A stretch of 64,000 bases of DNA, from contig CAVTCF010000003.1 of NCBI GenBank assembly GCA_963733265.1, positions 1-64,000 of the forward strand. The letters are read 5' to 3'. Positions 17,066 to 25,826 of this stretch are shown in pieces (positions within the stretch are counted from its first letter, which is position 1; each line of letters begins with the position of its first letter). The notes beneath the pieces are model-generated. The model ran no database searches. It was not told the origin of the DNA and worked only from the letters and a program-made list of their open reading frames with translations. The position numbers and the translations under genes were made by a program. This DNA is from PALSA-1006 sp963733265 (GTDB taxonomy: Bacteria > Pseudomonadota > Gammaproteobacteria > Burkholderiales > Gallionellaceae).

Positions 17066-17389
17066 ATGTCTTCCAATAGAGTTGAAGCAACCACGAAAAG
17101 AAAAGCATCAGAGTCTGCGGTAGATCAAGCTGGCAAGGAACCAGCTATGCCAACTAATGCGTTGGCAACAAAAAATCCAAAAATCAAAATCGTTCGTGAC
17201 TTCTCTATGCCTCAAGTCGAATACCAGAAAATTTCAGCCATTAAAGAAATATGCCTCAAAGCTGGCATACGCGCGAAGAAAAGCGAAATACTTCGTGCTG
17301 GCCTGAAAGTATTGGGTGAAATGAATGACGAGCAAATTATCAACGCAATCGTGGGATTTGTAACTAAACACACTTCCCTTCATAGCTAA
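17066..17389 (+). CDS. Small basic conserved hypothetical protein
   Basis: 107 residues. The N-terminal 45 are polar and lysine-rich; the C-terminal part (VRDFSMPQVEYQKISAIKEI, AGIRAKKSEILRAGLKVL) has a strand-helix-helix look that would fit a ribbon-helix-helix or related DNA-binding fold. I have seen similar uncharacterised proteins in betaproteobacteria but cannot name the family. ATG 17066 has a GAAAGGGAAAG stretch upstream; the earlier TTG at 17051 is less likely. Confidence 0.6.
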   Translation: MSSNRVEATTKRKASESAVDQAGKEPAMPTNALATKNPKIKIVRDFSMPQVEYQKISAIKEICLKAGIRAKKSEILRAGLKVLGEMNDEQIINAIVGFVTKHTSLHS

Positions 17390-17449
17390 ACAAGCAATTA
17401 ATATTTCGGGTAATCATTCAGCCATGAAGTCAAATTTGCATATTCCGAT

Positions 17450-17623
17450 TTATTTTGCGATTCGCGTTTCAAATTCATCGGTAGCATCGAAGTCAGGCCA
17501 TCCTTCAATATTTTTCAGAAAAAAATCCACCTCTTCAATATAGTGTCCCTCAGTTTCGGCTTTGGGCGGTAGCATTAATAGAAAAGCTGGAACGTAAAAG
17601 TCGTCACCTTGCTGTTCGCTCAT
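17450..17623 (-). CDS. Small acidic protein, 57 residues
   Basis: ATG at 17623 (minus strand) with GGAGAATTAAG upstream opens 57 codons: MSEQQGDDFYVPAFLLMLPP, then KAETEGHYIEEVDFFLKNIE, then GWPDFDATDEFETRIAK and stop. A good ribosome site, no rare-codon run and an aromatic/acidic composition make it look real. It stands between two + strand genes. Family unknown. Confidence 0.5.
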   Translation of the reverse strand: MSEQQGDDFYVPAFLLMLPPKAETEGHYIEEVDFFLKNIEGWPDFDATDEFETRIAK

Positions 17624-17747
17624 CTTAATTCTCCGTTTAGCAATTCATAAATAGAACAATATAGTGAACTTGTTTCAATTGCTTGAACGTTGTATTACTT
17701 TCAGATTAATTCTGAAAATGAACTGCAATAAAATAAATTTCAATACC

Positions 17748-17777
17748 GTGTGTTCAAAAGAGACTATCCGAACACAC
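17748..17777. promoter_or_regulatory. Inverted repeat GTGTGTTC-N14-GAACACAC
   Basis: Two perfect 8-bp arms at 17748-17755 and 17770-17777, about 135 bp before the two-receiver gene. Spacing of about two helical turns suits a dimeric activator or repressor. Confidence 0.4.
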
Positions 17778-17910
17778 TGAACGGTAATGTCCACGGGGAT
17801 GCCAGGGCGAAAAGTTTCCGTATGATTATGTCAAGATCGGGCTATGGGCATAAAACTACCTTAATTGATGTGACGGTGCGTACGTGATATTGTTGGGAAA
17901 AGGAGACTAA

Positions 17911-18852
17911 ATGAAAAAAATTCTGCTAGTTGACGATGAACAAAACGTGCTTAATGCATTAAAGCGGGAACTGCACCAACATTTTGAGATTGAGGCTTAT
18001 AACAACCCTGTCAAAGCACTTGATCGTAGCAGGGAAACACAATACGATTTGGTCGTGGCCGATTACAAAATGCCTGAAATGAATGGCATTGAATTTCTCA
18101 ATGAATTTGGGAAACTGCAGCCGAACGCGGCCAGAATTGTACTTAGCGGAGAGGCTGATATAGATGCCCTGATCCGTAGCATCAACGAAACGCATATTTA
18201 CCGTTTCCTCGCAAAACCATGGGATCAGTTTGAGCTTTTGTCCAGTATTCAACAAGCGCTGGGCTACCGCAATGCGATCATGGAAAGCCATCGTAAATCC
18301 GCTGTCAACAGCGCTGATACACCTTCTTTCAAAAGTCCGCGGACCTATCGAATTGTGTTGATTGAGCCTGACGTCCATCTGGCTGGTCTGATGCTGCACG
18401 GGTTAACGGATGAGAATGAACGCGGAAGCCTTTATGGCGCTATGCAGCAGGAGAGCAATCCGGATTTAAAAAATACGAAATTCAAGTGTGTAGTGGATGC
18501 CTTCAATTCAGCCCGGGCTGCGATTTCCCATATTGAAAATAATCATTGCGATCTCGTTATTGCCGCTCAGTCTTTACCCGACATGGACGGCATACAGTTA
18601 TTAAACCAATTAAAAGCCACGGCTCCCGATGTCGCGCGCATCCTGCTGAGTAACTTTCCAGACAAGTCAATATTGTCCAAAGCCATCAACGAAGCCGAGG
18701 TGCAAGGTTTTCTTCAGCTTCATTGGAACAGCCGTGAATTGCGTACCGATATACGCCGCAAGGCTTGGAACATCTACCAGTTAAAGACTGCCGTCATGCA
18801 GGCTTTGACGGCCAGGGAATTACTGCGTGGAGGTGTCTGCACAGAAGCATGA
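17911..18852 (+). CDS. Two-receiver protein, second receiver degenerate
   Basis: 313 residues, no output domain. The first receiver (about 1-125) is intact: LLVDDEQNV, phosphoacceptor in VVADYKMPEMNG, Lys in FLAKPWD. The second (about 145-290) keeps the fold (PDMDGIQLLNQLK, RILLSNFP) but has VIAAQSLP, with Ala where the phospho-Asp should be, and no Lys-Pro. It should be a pseudo-receiver used for binding. The protein may act as a phosphate sink or adaptor for the kinases in this block. GGAGA lies before the ATG. Confidence 0.85.
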   Translation: MKKILLVDDEQNVLNALKRELHQHFEIEAYNNPVKALDRSRETQYDLVVADYKMPEMNGIEFLNEFGKLQPNAARIVLSGEADIDALIRSINETHIYRFLAKPWDQFELLSSIQQALGYRNAIMESHRKSAVNSADTPSFKSPRTYRIVLIEPDVHLAGLMLHGLTDENERGSLYGAMQQESNPDLKNTKFKCVVDAFNSARAAISHIENNHCDLVIAAQSLPDMDGIQLLNQLKATAPDVARILLSNFPDKSILSKAINEAEVQGFLQLHWNSRELRTDIRRKAWNIYQLKTAVMQALTARELLRGGVCTEA

Positions 18853-18921
18853 ACCTGAGCCGAATTTGTTGAGACATTTTTATTAGAATAGCGAATTACT
18901 AGAATTTGACAAGGGGTTGCT

Positions 18922-19920
18922 ATGGCAAAGGAACGCACTTTATTACTGGTTGACGATGATGAGCAAATAGGCACCGCGTTGAATAGATTGCTGCGACATG
19001 AGGGCTACAATATTTTGTGCGCGCGCAGCGGGGATGAAGGGCTGTTATTGCTTGCCCAAAATGAAGTGCATGTCATCGTTTCAGACCAGCGCATGCCGGG
19101 TATGACCGGGGTTGAGTTTCTAAGTCGTGCCAAAGAACTCTCCCCCAATACTGTACGTATAATTTTAAGCGGATTTGCCGATTTAAGCTCGGTGACTGAT
19201 GCAATTAATCGCGGCGCTATTTACAAATTTCTCACCAAACCGTGGGACAACGAAATACTGTGTGCCAATGTGCTGGAGGCTTTTAGGCATTATGAGCTGA
19301 CACAGCAAAGAAATCATTTGGCACTGGAAATTCAGGAGGCGAATACCACCTTGGCGAGCCTCAGTCTGGAGTTGTCAAAATTGCTGGCCCAAAAAGATAG
19401 TCAAATAGAACATATTTCCAACTATGATCATTTAACCAACTTGCCCGGCAGAGGATTGTTTTTCGTCAGGTTAAACCAAATATTAAAGCAGGCGCAGATA
19501 AGTGAACGATCAGCGGCAATCTTGGTCATCGACCTGGATTATTTCAATGCGACCAATGATTCATTCGGCTATGAGGCAGGTGATGAGTTGCTGCGAACTG
19601 TGGCAAAAAAACTGGGAAATATTGTTGGCGAAAATAATAATACCCTCGCGCGAATTGGCAGCGATGAATTCGGCTTATTATTAGCTGACATCAAAGATAG
19701 CGAAGCTGCCGGGGAACTTGCCCGGCAAATTTTAAATTCATTTAATTTGGAACCGGTATCTATTTTCAGCAATAATATATTTGTCGGCATTAGCATCGGA
19801 ATTAGTATTTATCCTTTTGACGGGCTGGATGCAAATACACTAATCAAGAGTGCAAACTCTGCCTTGTGTGAAGCCAAAAAAAAGGGAAATTGCTATGTCG
19901 GGAATTCCACCAATAACTGA
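18922..19920 (+). CDS. REC-GGDEF protein with GSDEF active site
   Basis: 332 residues. Receiver (about 5-125: LLLVDDDEQIG, phospho-Asp in VIVSDQRMPGMTG, FLTKPWD), a coiled-coil linker (about 130-165) and a GGDEF domain (about 170-325: DHLTNLPGRGLF, VIDLDYFNATNDSFGYEAGD, ARIGSDEFGLLL). The signature is GSDEF, and there is no RxxD inhibitory site before it. A Ser at the second position may lower or abolish diguanylate cyclase activity. Its receiver is closely similar to that of the next gene, pointing to tandem duplication. Confidence 0.88.
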   Translation: MAKERTLLLVDDDEQIGTALNRLLRHEGYNILCARSGDEGLLLLAQNEVHVIVSDQRMPGMTGVEFLSRAKELSPNTVRIILSGFADLSSVTDAINRGAIYKFLTKPWDNEILCANVLEAFRHYELTQQRNHLALEIQEANTTLASLSLELSKLLAQKDSQIEHISNYDHLTNLPGRGLFFVRLNQILKQAQISERSAAILVIDLDYFNATNDSFGYEAGDELLRTVAKKLGNIVGENNNTLARIGSDEFGLLLADIKDSEAAGELARQILNSFNLEPVSIFSNNIFVGISIGISIYPFDGLDANTLIKSANSALCEAKKKGNCYVGNSTNN

Positions 19921-19985
19921 AATCCAGATGCGTTCTGATTGAGCATCCAAGAAGTTCAATATTCTGAGTAAGTTGCGGAGACATA

Positions 19986-20822
19986 ATGGAGCGCTTATTA
20001 CTGTTGGTTGATGATGAAGAAAATATAACCTCAGCGCTTACCCGGCTACTGCGCCGGGATGGATATACCATCTATCGTGCTAACAGCGGGCAAGAAGGTT
20101 TGGCGCTGCTGACACAACATAAATTCGGAGTAATTATTTCAGACCAGCGTATGCCCGGAATGACTGGAACTGAGTTTTTGAGCCAGGTTAAAGAGCTATA
20201 TCCCGATACGGTACGTGTTGTATTAAGCGGCTATACCGAGTTGAATTCGATTACTGATGCAATCAATCGCGGTGCCGTCTATAAGTTTCTGACCAAACCA
20301 TGGGAAGACGATTTACTGCGCGCCCATATCCAGGAAGCGTTTCAGCTCTACGAAATGAAAATGGAGAACGTTCGCCTGGGGCAGGAGCTTAAGCAAGCGA
20401 ATATTCAGTTGGAATGCATCAATCATGAACTTGAACATCGTGTGGAAGACCGGTCGCAAGTACTTAAAATTTCCCAGGAGATGTTTGACGTAATGCCGGT
20501 GGCAGCAGTTGGTTTAGACCGGGATGGTTTGATTGTTATCGCAAATCGAATGGCTCATCAGATATTTTCCAAGAACGGGGCAGCTTCATCGTTGCTCGGT
20601 GAAGCCTCTGGATCTGTTTTACCTGCTGACTTGCTAACATGGTCATCATCCGGATTTCATCCCCGTGATGAAGATGCACAATTTTTCACCGTGACGGGGC
20701 ATAGTATTCGTTGCTGGTGCCGCTCTTTGGGCGAATTCTCAAAATCAATCGGTACTCTTATCGTGATGGATGCGAATTTGCATCCCAATCACGTTGCAAA
20801 AGATCGCGTGAAGAAATCTTAG
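19986..20822 (+). CDS. REC-PAS-like response regulator
   Basis: 278 residues. Receiver (about 3-120: LLLVDDEENIT, phospho-Asp in VIISDQRMPGMTG, FLTKPWED), a coiled coil (about 125-165) and a PAS-like domain (about 167-265, FDVMPVAAVGLDRDGLIVIA) without an enzymatic output. The receiver nearly repeats that of the upstream REC-GGDEF protein. The HDOD gene begins 11 bp after its stop, so the pair probably acts together: phosphorylated receiver in one chain, HDOD output in the other. Confidence 0.82.
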   Translation: MERLLLLVDDEENITSALTRLLRRDGYTIYRANSGQEGLALLTQHKFGVIISDQRMPGMTGTEFLSQVKELYPDTVRVVLSGYTELNSITDAINRGAVYKFLTKPWEDDLLRAHIQEAFQLYEMKMENVRLGQELKQANIQLECINHELEHRVEDRSQVLKISQEMFDVMPVAAVGLDRDGLIVIANRMAHQIFSKNGAASSLLGEASGSVLPADLLTWSSSGFHPRDEDAQFFTVTGHSIRCWCRSLGEFSKSIGTLIVMDANLHPNHVAKDRVKKS

Positions 20823-20833
20823 GGGGAATAATC

Positions 20834-21658
20834 ATGTTGACTGATCGTAAAGAGTTACTCAACAAATTGCGTCAACTGCCATCACTTCCACTGGTGCTAC
20901 AGGAGCTGATTTTAAGCTTTAAAAATTCAAATCTCGACACCGTTTCACTTGCGCACACCATTGAACACGACCAGGGGTTGAGTGCAAAAGTCTTGCGCAT
21001 CGCAAACTCCTCATTTTATGGATTACCTCGCAAGGTCGGCTCAATTAGGGATGCGGTTACCGTACTCGGGTTCGATACGATACGTTCTTTGGTATTGTCA
21101 GCAGGGGTAATTAACGCGTTTCAGCCATCTCCCGGCAGTCTGTTTGATAGAAAAGCCTATTGGCAAAAATGCTTTCGGGTGGCCACCATTTCCAACTCAT
21201 TGGCTGGAAATTTGCCCGAAGGAAAACGCCTTGCTTTCACTTCAGGCATGTTTTATGAAATAGGTCTGTTGATACTCGATCTTTGCATACCTCAGCAATT
21301 TTCATCTATCTTGCAGCAACAAGCGAACTCGAAATTGAGTTTGCTTGAACTTCAAGAATCAGAGCTTGGGTTTAATCATTTTAACATCGGAGCTGATGTT
21401 CTTCATCTATGGAATTTTCCGGAAGAGATTGAGCTACTAGTGCGTCACTGGAACAAACCTGATTTGCAAATTGAGTCTGATCCGTTAGTGTGTATAGTAC
21501 ATATTGCGGCTGCAATTGAAGATGGATTGAAAGGTGACGAACAATTAAAAAATCTGTGTAACATTTGGTGTTCAACAACACCGATAACCTGGAAACAGAT
21601 TGAAGCAAGTATGCCATCCCTGGAAGAACTGGAAGAATTCTACCAGTATGAAAAGTAA
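20834..21658 (+). CDS. Stand-alone HDOD-domain protein
   Basis: 274 residues, almost all HDOD domain (about 8-210: LRQLPSLPLVLQELILSF, HDQGLSAKVLRIANSSFYGLPRKVGS, AVTVLGFDTIRSLVLS). The metal-binding HD pair of true HD phosphohydrolases is absent, as usual for HDOD. ATG 20834 has AGGGGG 8 bp upstream. HDOD proteins act as signalling adaptors in c-di-GMP and motility circuits; the exact partner here is inferred from position. Confidence 0.85.
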   Translation: MLTDRKELLNKLRQLPSLPLVLQELILSFKNSNLDTVSLAHTIEHDQGLSAKVLRIANSSFYGLPRKVGSIRDAVTVLGFDTIRSLVLSAGVINAFQPSPGSLFDRKAYWQKCFRVATISNSLAGNLPEGKRLAFTSGMFYEIGLLILDLCIPQQFSSILQQQANSKLSLLELQESELGFNHFNIGADVLHLWNFPEEIELLVRHWNKPDLQIESDPLVCIVHIAAAIEDGLKGDEQLKNLCNIWCSTTPITWKQIEASMPSLEELEEFYQYEK

Positions 21659-21701
21659 TTGATTAAGCCCCCTTAACGACCTTTTTTTGGAGCATATATC
21701 C

Positions 21702-22784
21702 TTGCATCGGTTACTACAGCGCCAGATTAAGCATTATCTTGGCAAGATTGCGCCCATGCCGCCTGAATTTGTCAACTTTATGGCTGCCGTGGACGAGGCA
21801 TACAAAACTGCCGATGCCGACCGCCAGACGATAGAGCGTTCTCTTGTCTTAATGTCTAATGAATTGAACGATGCCAATGCGGGTCTGCGTACCGAATTGG
21901 CCGAGCACAAACGCACCGAACTTGCACTCAAGAAAGAAAAAGAAGATCAACGTATCCTGATCAAGAAATTGGAAGAAGCTCAGAACCAGTTGATGCAATC
22001 GGAAAAACTGGCATCCATTGGCCAATTGGCAGCAGGGGTTGCTCACGAAATCAACAATCCTATCGGCTATGTTTATTCCAATTTGGGTACGCTGGAAAAA
22101 TATATCCAGGATGCTTTCGTTTTGATCGAACTTTATGAAAAGGCCGAAGTTTCAATCGCCGATAGCGACATTCTGGCGAATCTCAAAGCTGCAAAGGAGA
22201 AACTTGATGTTCTATTTCTCAAAGAGGATCTTCGGGCATTAATGAGTGAATCAAAGGAGGGTATTACACGGGTAAAGAATATAATTCAGAATCTCAAGGA
22301 CTTCTCCCATGTGGACATTGCCGATGAGTGGCACTATGCAAACTTGCTCAACGGAATTGACAGCACACTTAATATCGTCAACAACGAGATAAAATACAAG
22401 GCGGAAGTTGTAAAAAATTACGCCGCAATCCCCGATGTGGAATGTCTCGCTTCCCAACTAAACCAGGTTTTCATGAATCTGCTGGTGAATGCGGCTCATG
22501 CCATCAAAGAACATGGCACAATAACTATCAGCACCGGACAGCAAAATGACGAAGTGTGGGTGGAAATTTCGGATACGGGTGAAGGCATTGCTCCCGAAAA
22601 TATGTCGAAGATTTTCGACCCGTTTTTTACAACCAAACCAATAGGCAAAGGAACCGGGCTTGGCTTATCCCTTTCCTATGGCATTATCCAAAAGCATCAC
22701 GGCAGAATTGAGGTGCATAGCGAGATCGGTAAAGGCGCAACTTTTCGGGTGTGGCTACCGATCAAGCATCTTCAAAACGCCTAA
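21702..22784 (+). CDS. Cytoplasmic histidine kinase, coiled-coil type
   Basis: 360 residues from the TTG at 21702, which has a TGGAG site 9 bp upstream; an in-frame TTG at 21687 is the alternative. A long coiled coil (about 60-105) leads to HisKA (GQLAAGVAHEINNPIGYVYS, His about 118) and HATPase (NQVFMNLLVNAAHAI, DTGEGI, FTTKPIGKGTGLGLS, FRVWLPIKHL). No membrane or sensor domain. The core is a clear paralog of the haemerythrin-kinase at 24187. Next to REC/HDOD genes, it is a likely phosphodonor for several of them. Confidence 0.88.
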   Translation: MHRLLQRQIKHYLGKIAPMPPEFVNFMAAVDEAYKTADADRQTIERSLVLMSNELNDANAGLRTELAEHKRTELALKKEKEDQRILIKKLEEAQNQLMQSEKLASIGQLAAGVAHEINNPIGYVYSNLGTLEKYIQDAFVLIELYEKAEVSIADSDILANLKAAKEKLDVLFLKEDLRALMSESKEGITRVKNIIQNLKDFSHVDIADEWHYANLLNGIDSTLNIVNNEIKYKAEVVKNYAAIPDVECLASQLNQVFMNLLVNAAHAIKEHGTITISTGQQNDEVWVEISDTGEGIAPENMSKIFDPFFTTKPIGKGTGLGLSLSYGIIQKHHGRIEVHSEIGKGATFRVWLPIKHLQNA

Positions 22785-22832
22785 GGAAAAACAGTGCTCA
22801 TAATATGTTCACCTTTTTAATATACAGGAGAA

Positions 22833-24164
22833 ATGATGCCTGAGAACCAATCTGCTACTATTTCTGAAACGGCTGCAACGATACTTTTCGTCGATGATGA
22901 GGCGAATATCCTTTCATCACTAAAGCGATTGTTTCGTCCCTGCGGATATCAAATACTGACAGCAGAAAGTGGCAAACAAGGTCTGGAAATTATGGGACAG
23001 GAAACGGTCGATCTGGTTGTTTCGGACATGCGCATGCCTGAAATGAACGGGGCTCAATTTCTTGAAAAAGTACGTGAGCGCTGGCCTGATACGATCCGTA
23101 TTTTGCTGACCGGATATGCCGAAATCGGTGCAACCATCGATGCCATCAATAAGGGACAGATATACCGCTATATATCCAAACCATGGGAAGACAATGACAT
23201 TACACTAACAATCAAACATGCCCTGCTGCAAAAGTCGCTTGAAAATGAAAAACAGCGTCTTGAAGAATTGACACACAAGCAAAACGAAGAGTTAAAAGAC
23301 CTGAACGCCAATCTTGAAGCCAAAGTTTTGGCGCGCACAGAAGAGGTCCGGCAGACCATGGCTTTTTTGGAAGTTGCCCATGATAAATTGAAAAAGAGCT
23401 TCATTACTTCAGTACGTGTGTTTTCCAATCTGATCGAGCTGCGCAATCCAAACAAGTCCGGTCATTCTCGTCGGGTTGCCGATCTTTCTCGCTCACTTGC
23501 ACAAGAGCTGGGATTAAATTCCGCCGAAATACAAGACGTGTTCATTGCCGGACTACTCCTTGATATCGGCAAGATCGGCCTGCCGGATCGATTATTGGAT
23601 AAACCATTCAATAGTCTGAGCGCGGAAGATCGGGCCGAAATAAGCAAATTTCCGGTCAAAGGCGAAATGGCCTTAATGGCATTGGAGCAATTACACGGTG
23701 CGGCAAAATTAATTCGTAGCCACCGCGAGCGATTCGATGGCACAGGTTATCCTGATCAATTACCCGGATTATCCATTCCGCTCGGGGCACGCATTCTTTC
23801 TATTGCCGAAGATTATGACACTGCGTTGATGGGAACAAGCTATACCAAGGCCATGAATGCTACTGAGGCTTCTCTTTTTATTCAAGATGGTAAAGGCATG
23901 CGTTATGATCCAGCAGTAGTCAATGCATTATTGGAAGAAATAGGCAAGGCCAGCCCTGTAAAAAGCAATAATCCCTCAGAATTAATATTGCGCTCCGGCC
24001 AACTCTTGCCTGGAATGGTGCTATCACAAGATTTGATTACATGGAATGGTGATATTTTGCTTTCCAAGGAATATGTTCTGACGCCGCCGCTCATTGATCA
24101 AATCAGAGGTTTTGAGCGTATGGACGGACATCCCCTTGCTGTAAGCGTTCGTGCAAAGAAATAA
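22833..24164 (+). CDS. REC-HD-GYP protein with altered metal site
   Basis: 443 residues: receiver (about 15-135: ILFVDDEANI, phospho-Asp in VVSDMRMPEMNG, YISKPWED), coiled coil, HD-GYP-type domain (about 190-350) and an extra C-terminal domain (about 370-440). Fold markers remain (GHSRRVADLSRSLA, DIGKIGLPDRLL, RERFDGTGYPDQLPG, ILSIAEDYD), but the HD pair reads LLLD instead of LLHD and the HHE motif reads SHRE. Loss of metal ligands suggests a c-di-GMP-binding or scaffold protein rather than a phosphodiesterase. CAGGAG precedes the ATG. Confidence 0.87.
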   Translation: MMPENQSATISETAATILFVDDEANILSSLKRLFRPCGYQILTAESGKQGLEIMGQETVDLVVSDMRMPEMNGAQFLEKVRERWPDTIRILLTGYAEIGATIDAINKGQIYRYISKPWEDNDITLTIKHALLQKSLENEKQRLEELTHKQNEELKDLNANLEAKVLARTEEVRQTMAFLEVAHDKLKKSFITSVRVFSNLIELRNPNKSGHSRRVADLSRSLAQELGLNSAEIQDVFIAGLLLDIGKIGLPDRLLDKPFNSLSAEDRAEISKFPVKGEMALMALEQLHGAAKLIRSHRERFDGTGYPDQLPGLSIPLGARILSIAEDYDTALMGTSYTKAMNATEASLFIQDGKGMRYDPAVVNALLEEIGKASPVKSNNPSELILRSGQLLPGMVLSQDLITWNGDILLSKEYVLTPPLIDQIRGFERMDGHPLAVSVRAKK

Positions 24165-24186
24165 CTTTGCATCGGTCATTGCTCAA

Positions 24187-25707
24187 TCAACCAGCCTGAA
24201 TATGTTTGATAGGCAGCCACACGCGCATAACAGTTCCCTTGCCCAGTTCACTGCGAACCTCAATTCGCCCGGCGTGTTTTTGTACAATGCCGAATGAAAC
24301 AGACAAACCCAAACCGGTACCTTTGCCGACAGGCTTGGTCGTAAAAAACGGGTCAAATATTTTTTGCAAATGCTCCGCAGCGATACCTTTTCCCGTATCT
24401 TCAACCTCAACCCAAACCTCACTGCCTTCAATTCCAGTACGAATCGTAATGACACCCTTGGTCTCGATCGCTTGAGCTGCGTTGACCAATAGATTCAAAA
24501 AAACCTGATTGATCTGGGATGGCATGCATTCTACTTGGGGAAGTCCGGCGTAGATTTTGACTATTTCCGCCTTGTATTTAATTTCGTTAAACGCCACATT
24601 AATGGTGCTGTCCATGCAATTCTCTAAGCTCGCGAGTTGCCACGTGCTCTCATCTACATGGGAAAAATCTCGCAAATCCTGAATAATACGTTTCACTCGC
24701 GCCAAACCATCTTGCGACTCTTTGAGTAAATCGGGAATGTCACTCAGCAAAAAAGGCAAATCAACCTTGCGTTTAATTTCGCTCACTTCGCCCAGCATCT
24801 TCTCGTCCAGATTCGCCTCAACGCTTTCATAGACAGCAAGTACACTACGCAAACTTACAATATACTTTTCCAGCGTACCCAAATTGGAATTCACAAAGCC
24901 AACGGGATTATTGATCTCGTGTGCAACACCGGCGGCAAGCTGGCCGACAGAAGCCATCTTTTCCGATTGCAAAAGTTGACTCTGCGCACTTGCAAGTTTT
25001 TGATTCAACTGTTTTAGTTCCAGATTATTTTGTTTCAATTGCTGGTTGGCCCCCTCCAGCGCAACCGTGCGCTGCCTGACCCGTTGTTCCAATTGTTCAT
25101 TGAGTTCACGCAACGCCTCATGCTCGCGAGCCAATGCCTGATTGGCCTGCATCACCTCCACAGTTTGTTCACCGATCTTGCTATACAGCGTATTCAAAGC
25201 TTCCAGCATGACATCACCGGAACGGGAAACGGTGGAAGAAGCCTGATTGACCGCATCTTCGTGACTGGCTCCCGCTTGCAGCGCCTGAATTTCTTTTGCC
25301 ATCCGCATATCTTCGACCATAATGTGCTGAAACAGCCATCGGGTTAGATAGTTCAGCAATTGAGCCAGCAAATCTGTAATATTTTGAGGAGATGATTGAA
25401 TGACACCCGTCGCGAGCAGCATCTGCTTACAAAATTCCTCATGAGCCTTAATATGATTGAGCTGGAAAGATGAATTCACCGCATACTGATTCATCATTTG
25501 TTCTTCGGTTTTGAAGTGGTACTGGGTATAGCTGATTAGTTCATCCAGTACGGGTTTGAGCTGTGCGATCCCGGCTTCTGCTATGCAAAGACCGCCAACC
25601 TCATTTACCAACTCTACCAGGCGACGATGTTGGGAGTCTACCTCATCGATGCCAGTAGCTAATTTATCACTCCAAACAAAAGGTTCTATTTGTGGAAATG
25701 CGCTCAT
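24187..25707 (-). CDS. Haemerythrin-histidine kinase fusion
   Basis: 506 residues. An N-terminal bacteriohaemerythrin domain (about 8-140) carries the expected di-iron ligands: DSQHRRLVELVNEV, HFKTEEQM, NHIKAHEEF and WLFQHIMVEDM. A long coiled coil (about 185-265) connects to HisKA (GQLAAGVAHEINNPVGFVNS) and HATPase (DTGKGI, FTTKPVGKGTGLGLS). It should sense O2 or redox state through the di-iron centre and phosphorylate receivers of the block. The kinase part is a paralog of the one at 21702. It is transcribed convergently with the REC-HD-GYP gene, 22 bp apart. Confidence 0.9.
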   Translation of the reverse strand: MSAFPQIEPFVWSDKLATGIDEVDSQHRRLVELVNEVGGLCIAEAGIAQLKPVLDELISYTQYHFKTEEQMMNQYAVNSSFQLNHIKAHEEFCKQMLLATGVIQSSPQNITDLLAQLLNYLTRWLFQHIMVEDMRMAKEIQALQAGASHEDAVNQASSTVSRSGDVMLEALNTLYSKIGEQTVEVMQANQALAREHEALRELNEQLEQRVRQRTVALEGANQQLKQNNLELKQLNQKLASAQSQLLQSEKMASVGQLAAGVAHEINNPVGFVNSNLGTLEKYIVSLRSVLAVYESVEANLDEKMLGEVSEIKRKVDLPFLLSDIPDLLKESQDGLARVKRIIQDLRDFSHVDESTWQLASLENCMDSTINVAFNEIKYKAEIVKIYAGLPQVECMPSQINQVFLNLLVNAAQAIETKGVITIRTGIEGSEVWVEVEDTGKGIAAEHLQKIFDPFFTTKPVGKGTGLGLSVSFGIVQKHAGRIEVRSELGKGTVMRVWLPIKHIQAG

Positions 25708-25826
25708 ACAAATACCCCGGCGGTAAAATAAGCGTTAATCTCGAAGCTAATCATTGTGTCAAACTAGGATACTTTAGATCGAATAGATGTTATCGAAAAT
25801 AAAATCCAGACTGGCTTGCATTCTAT

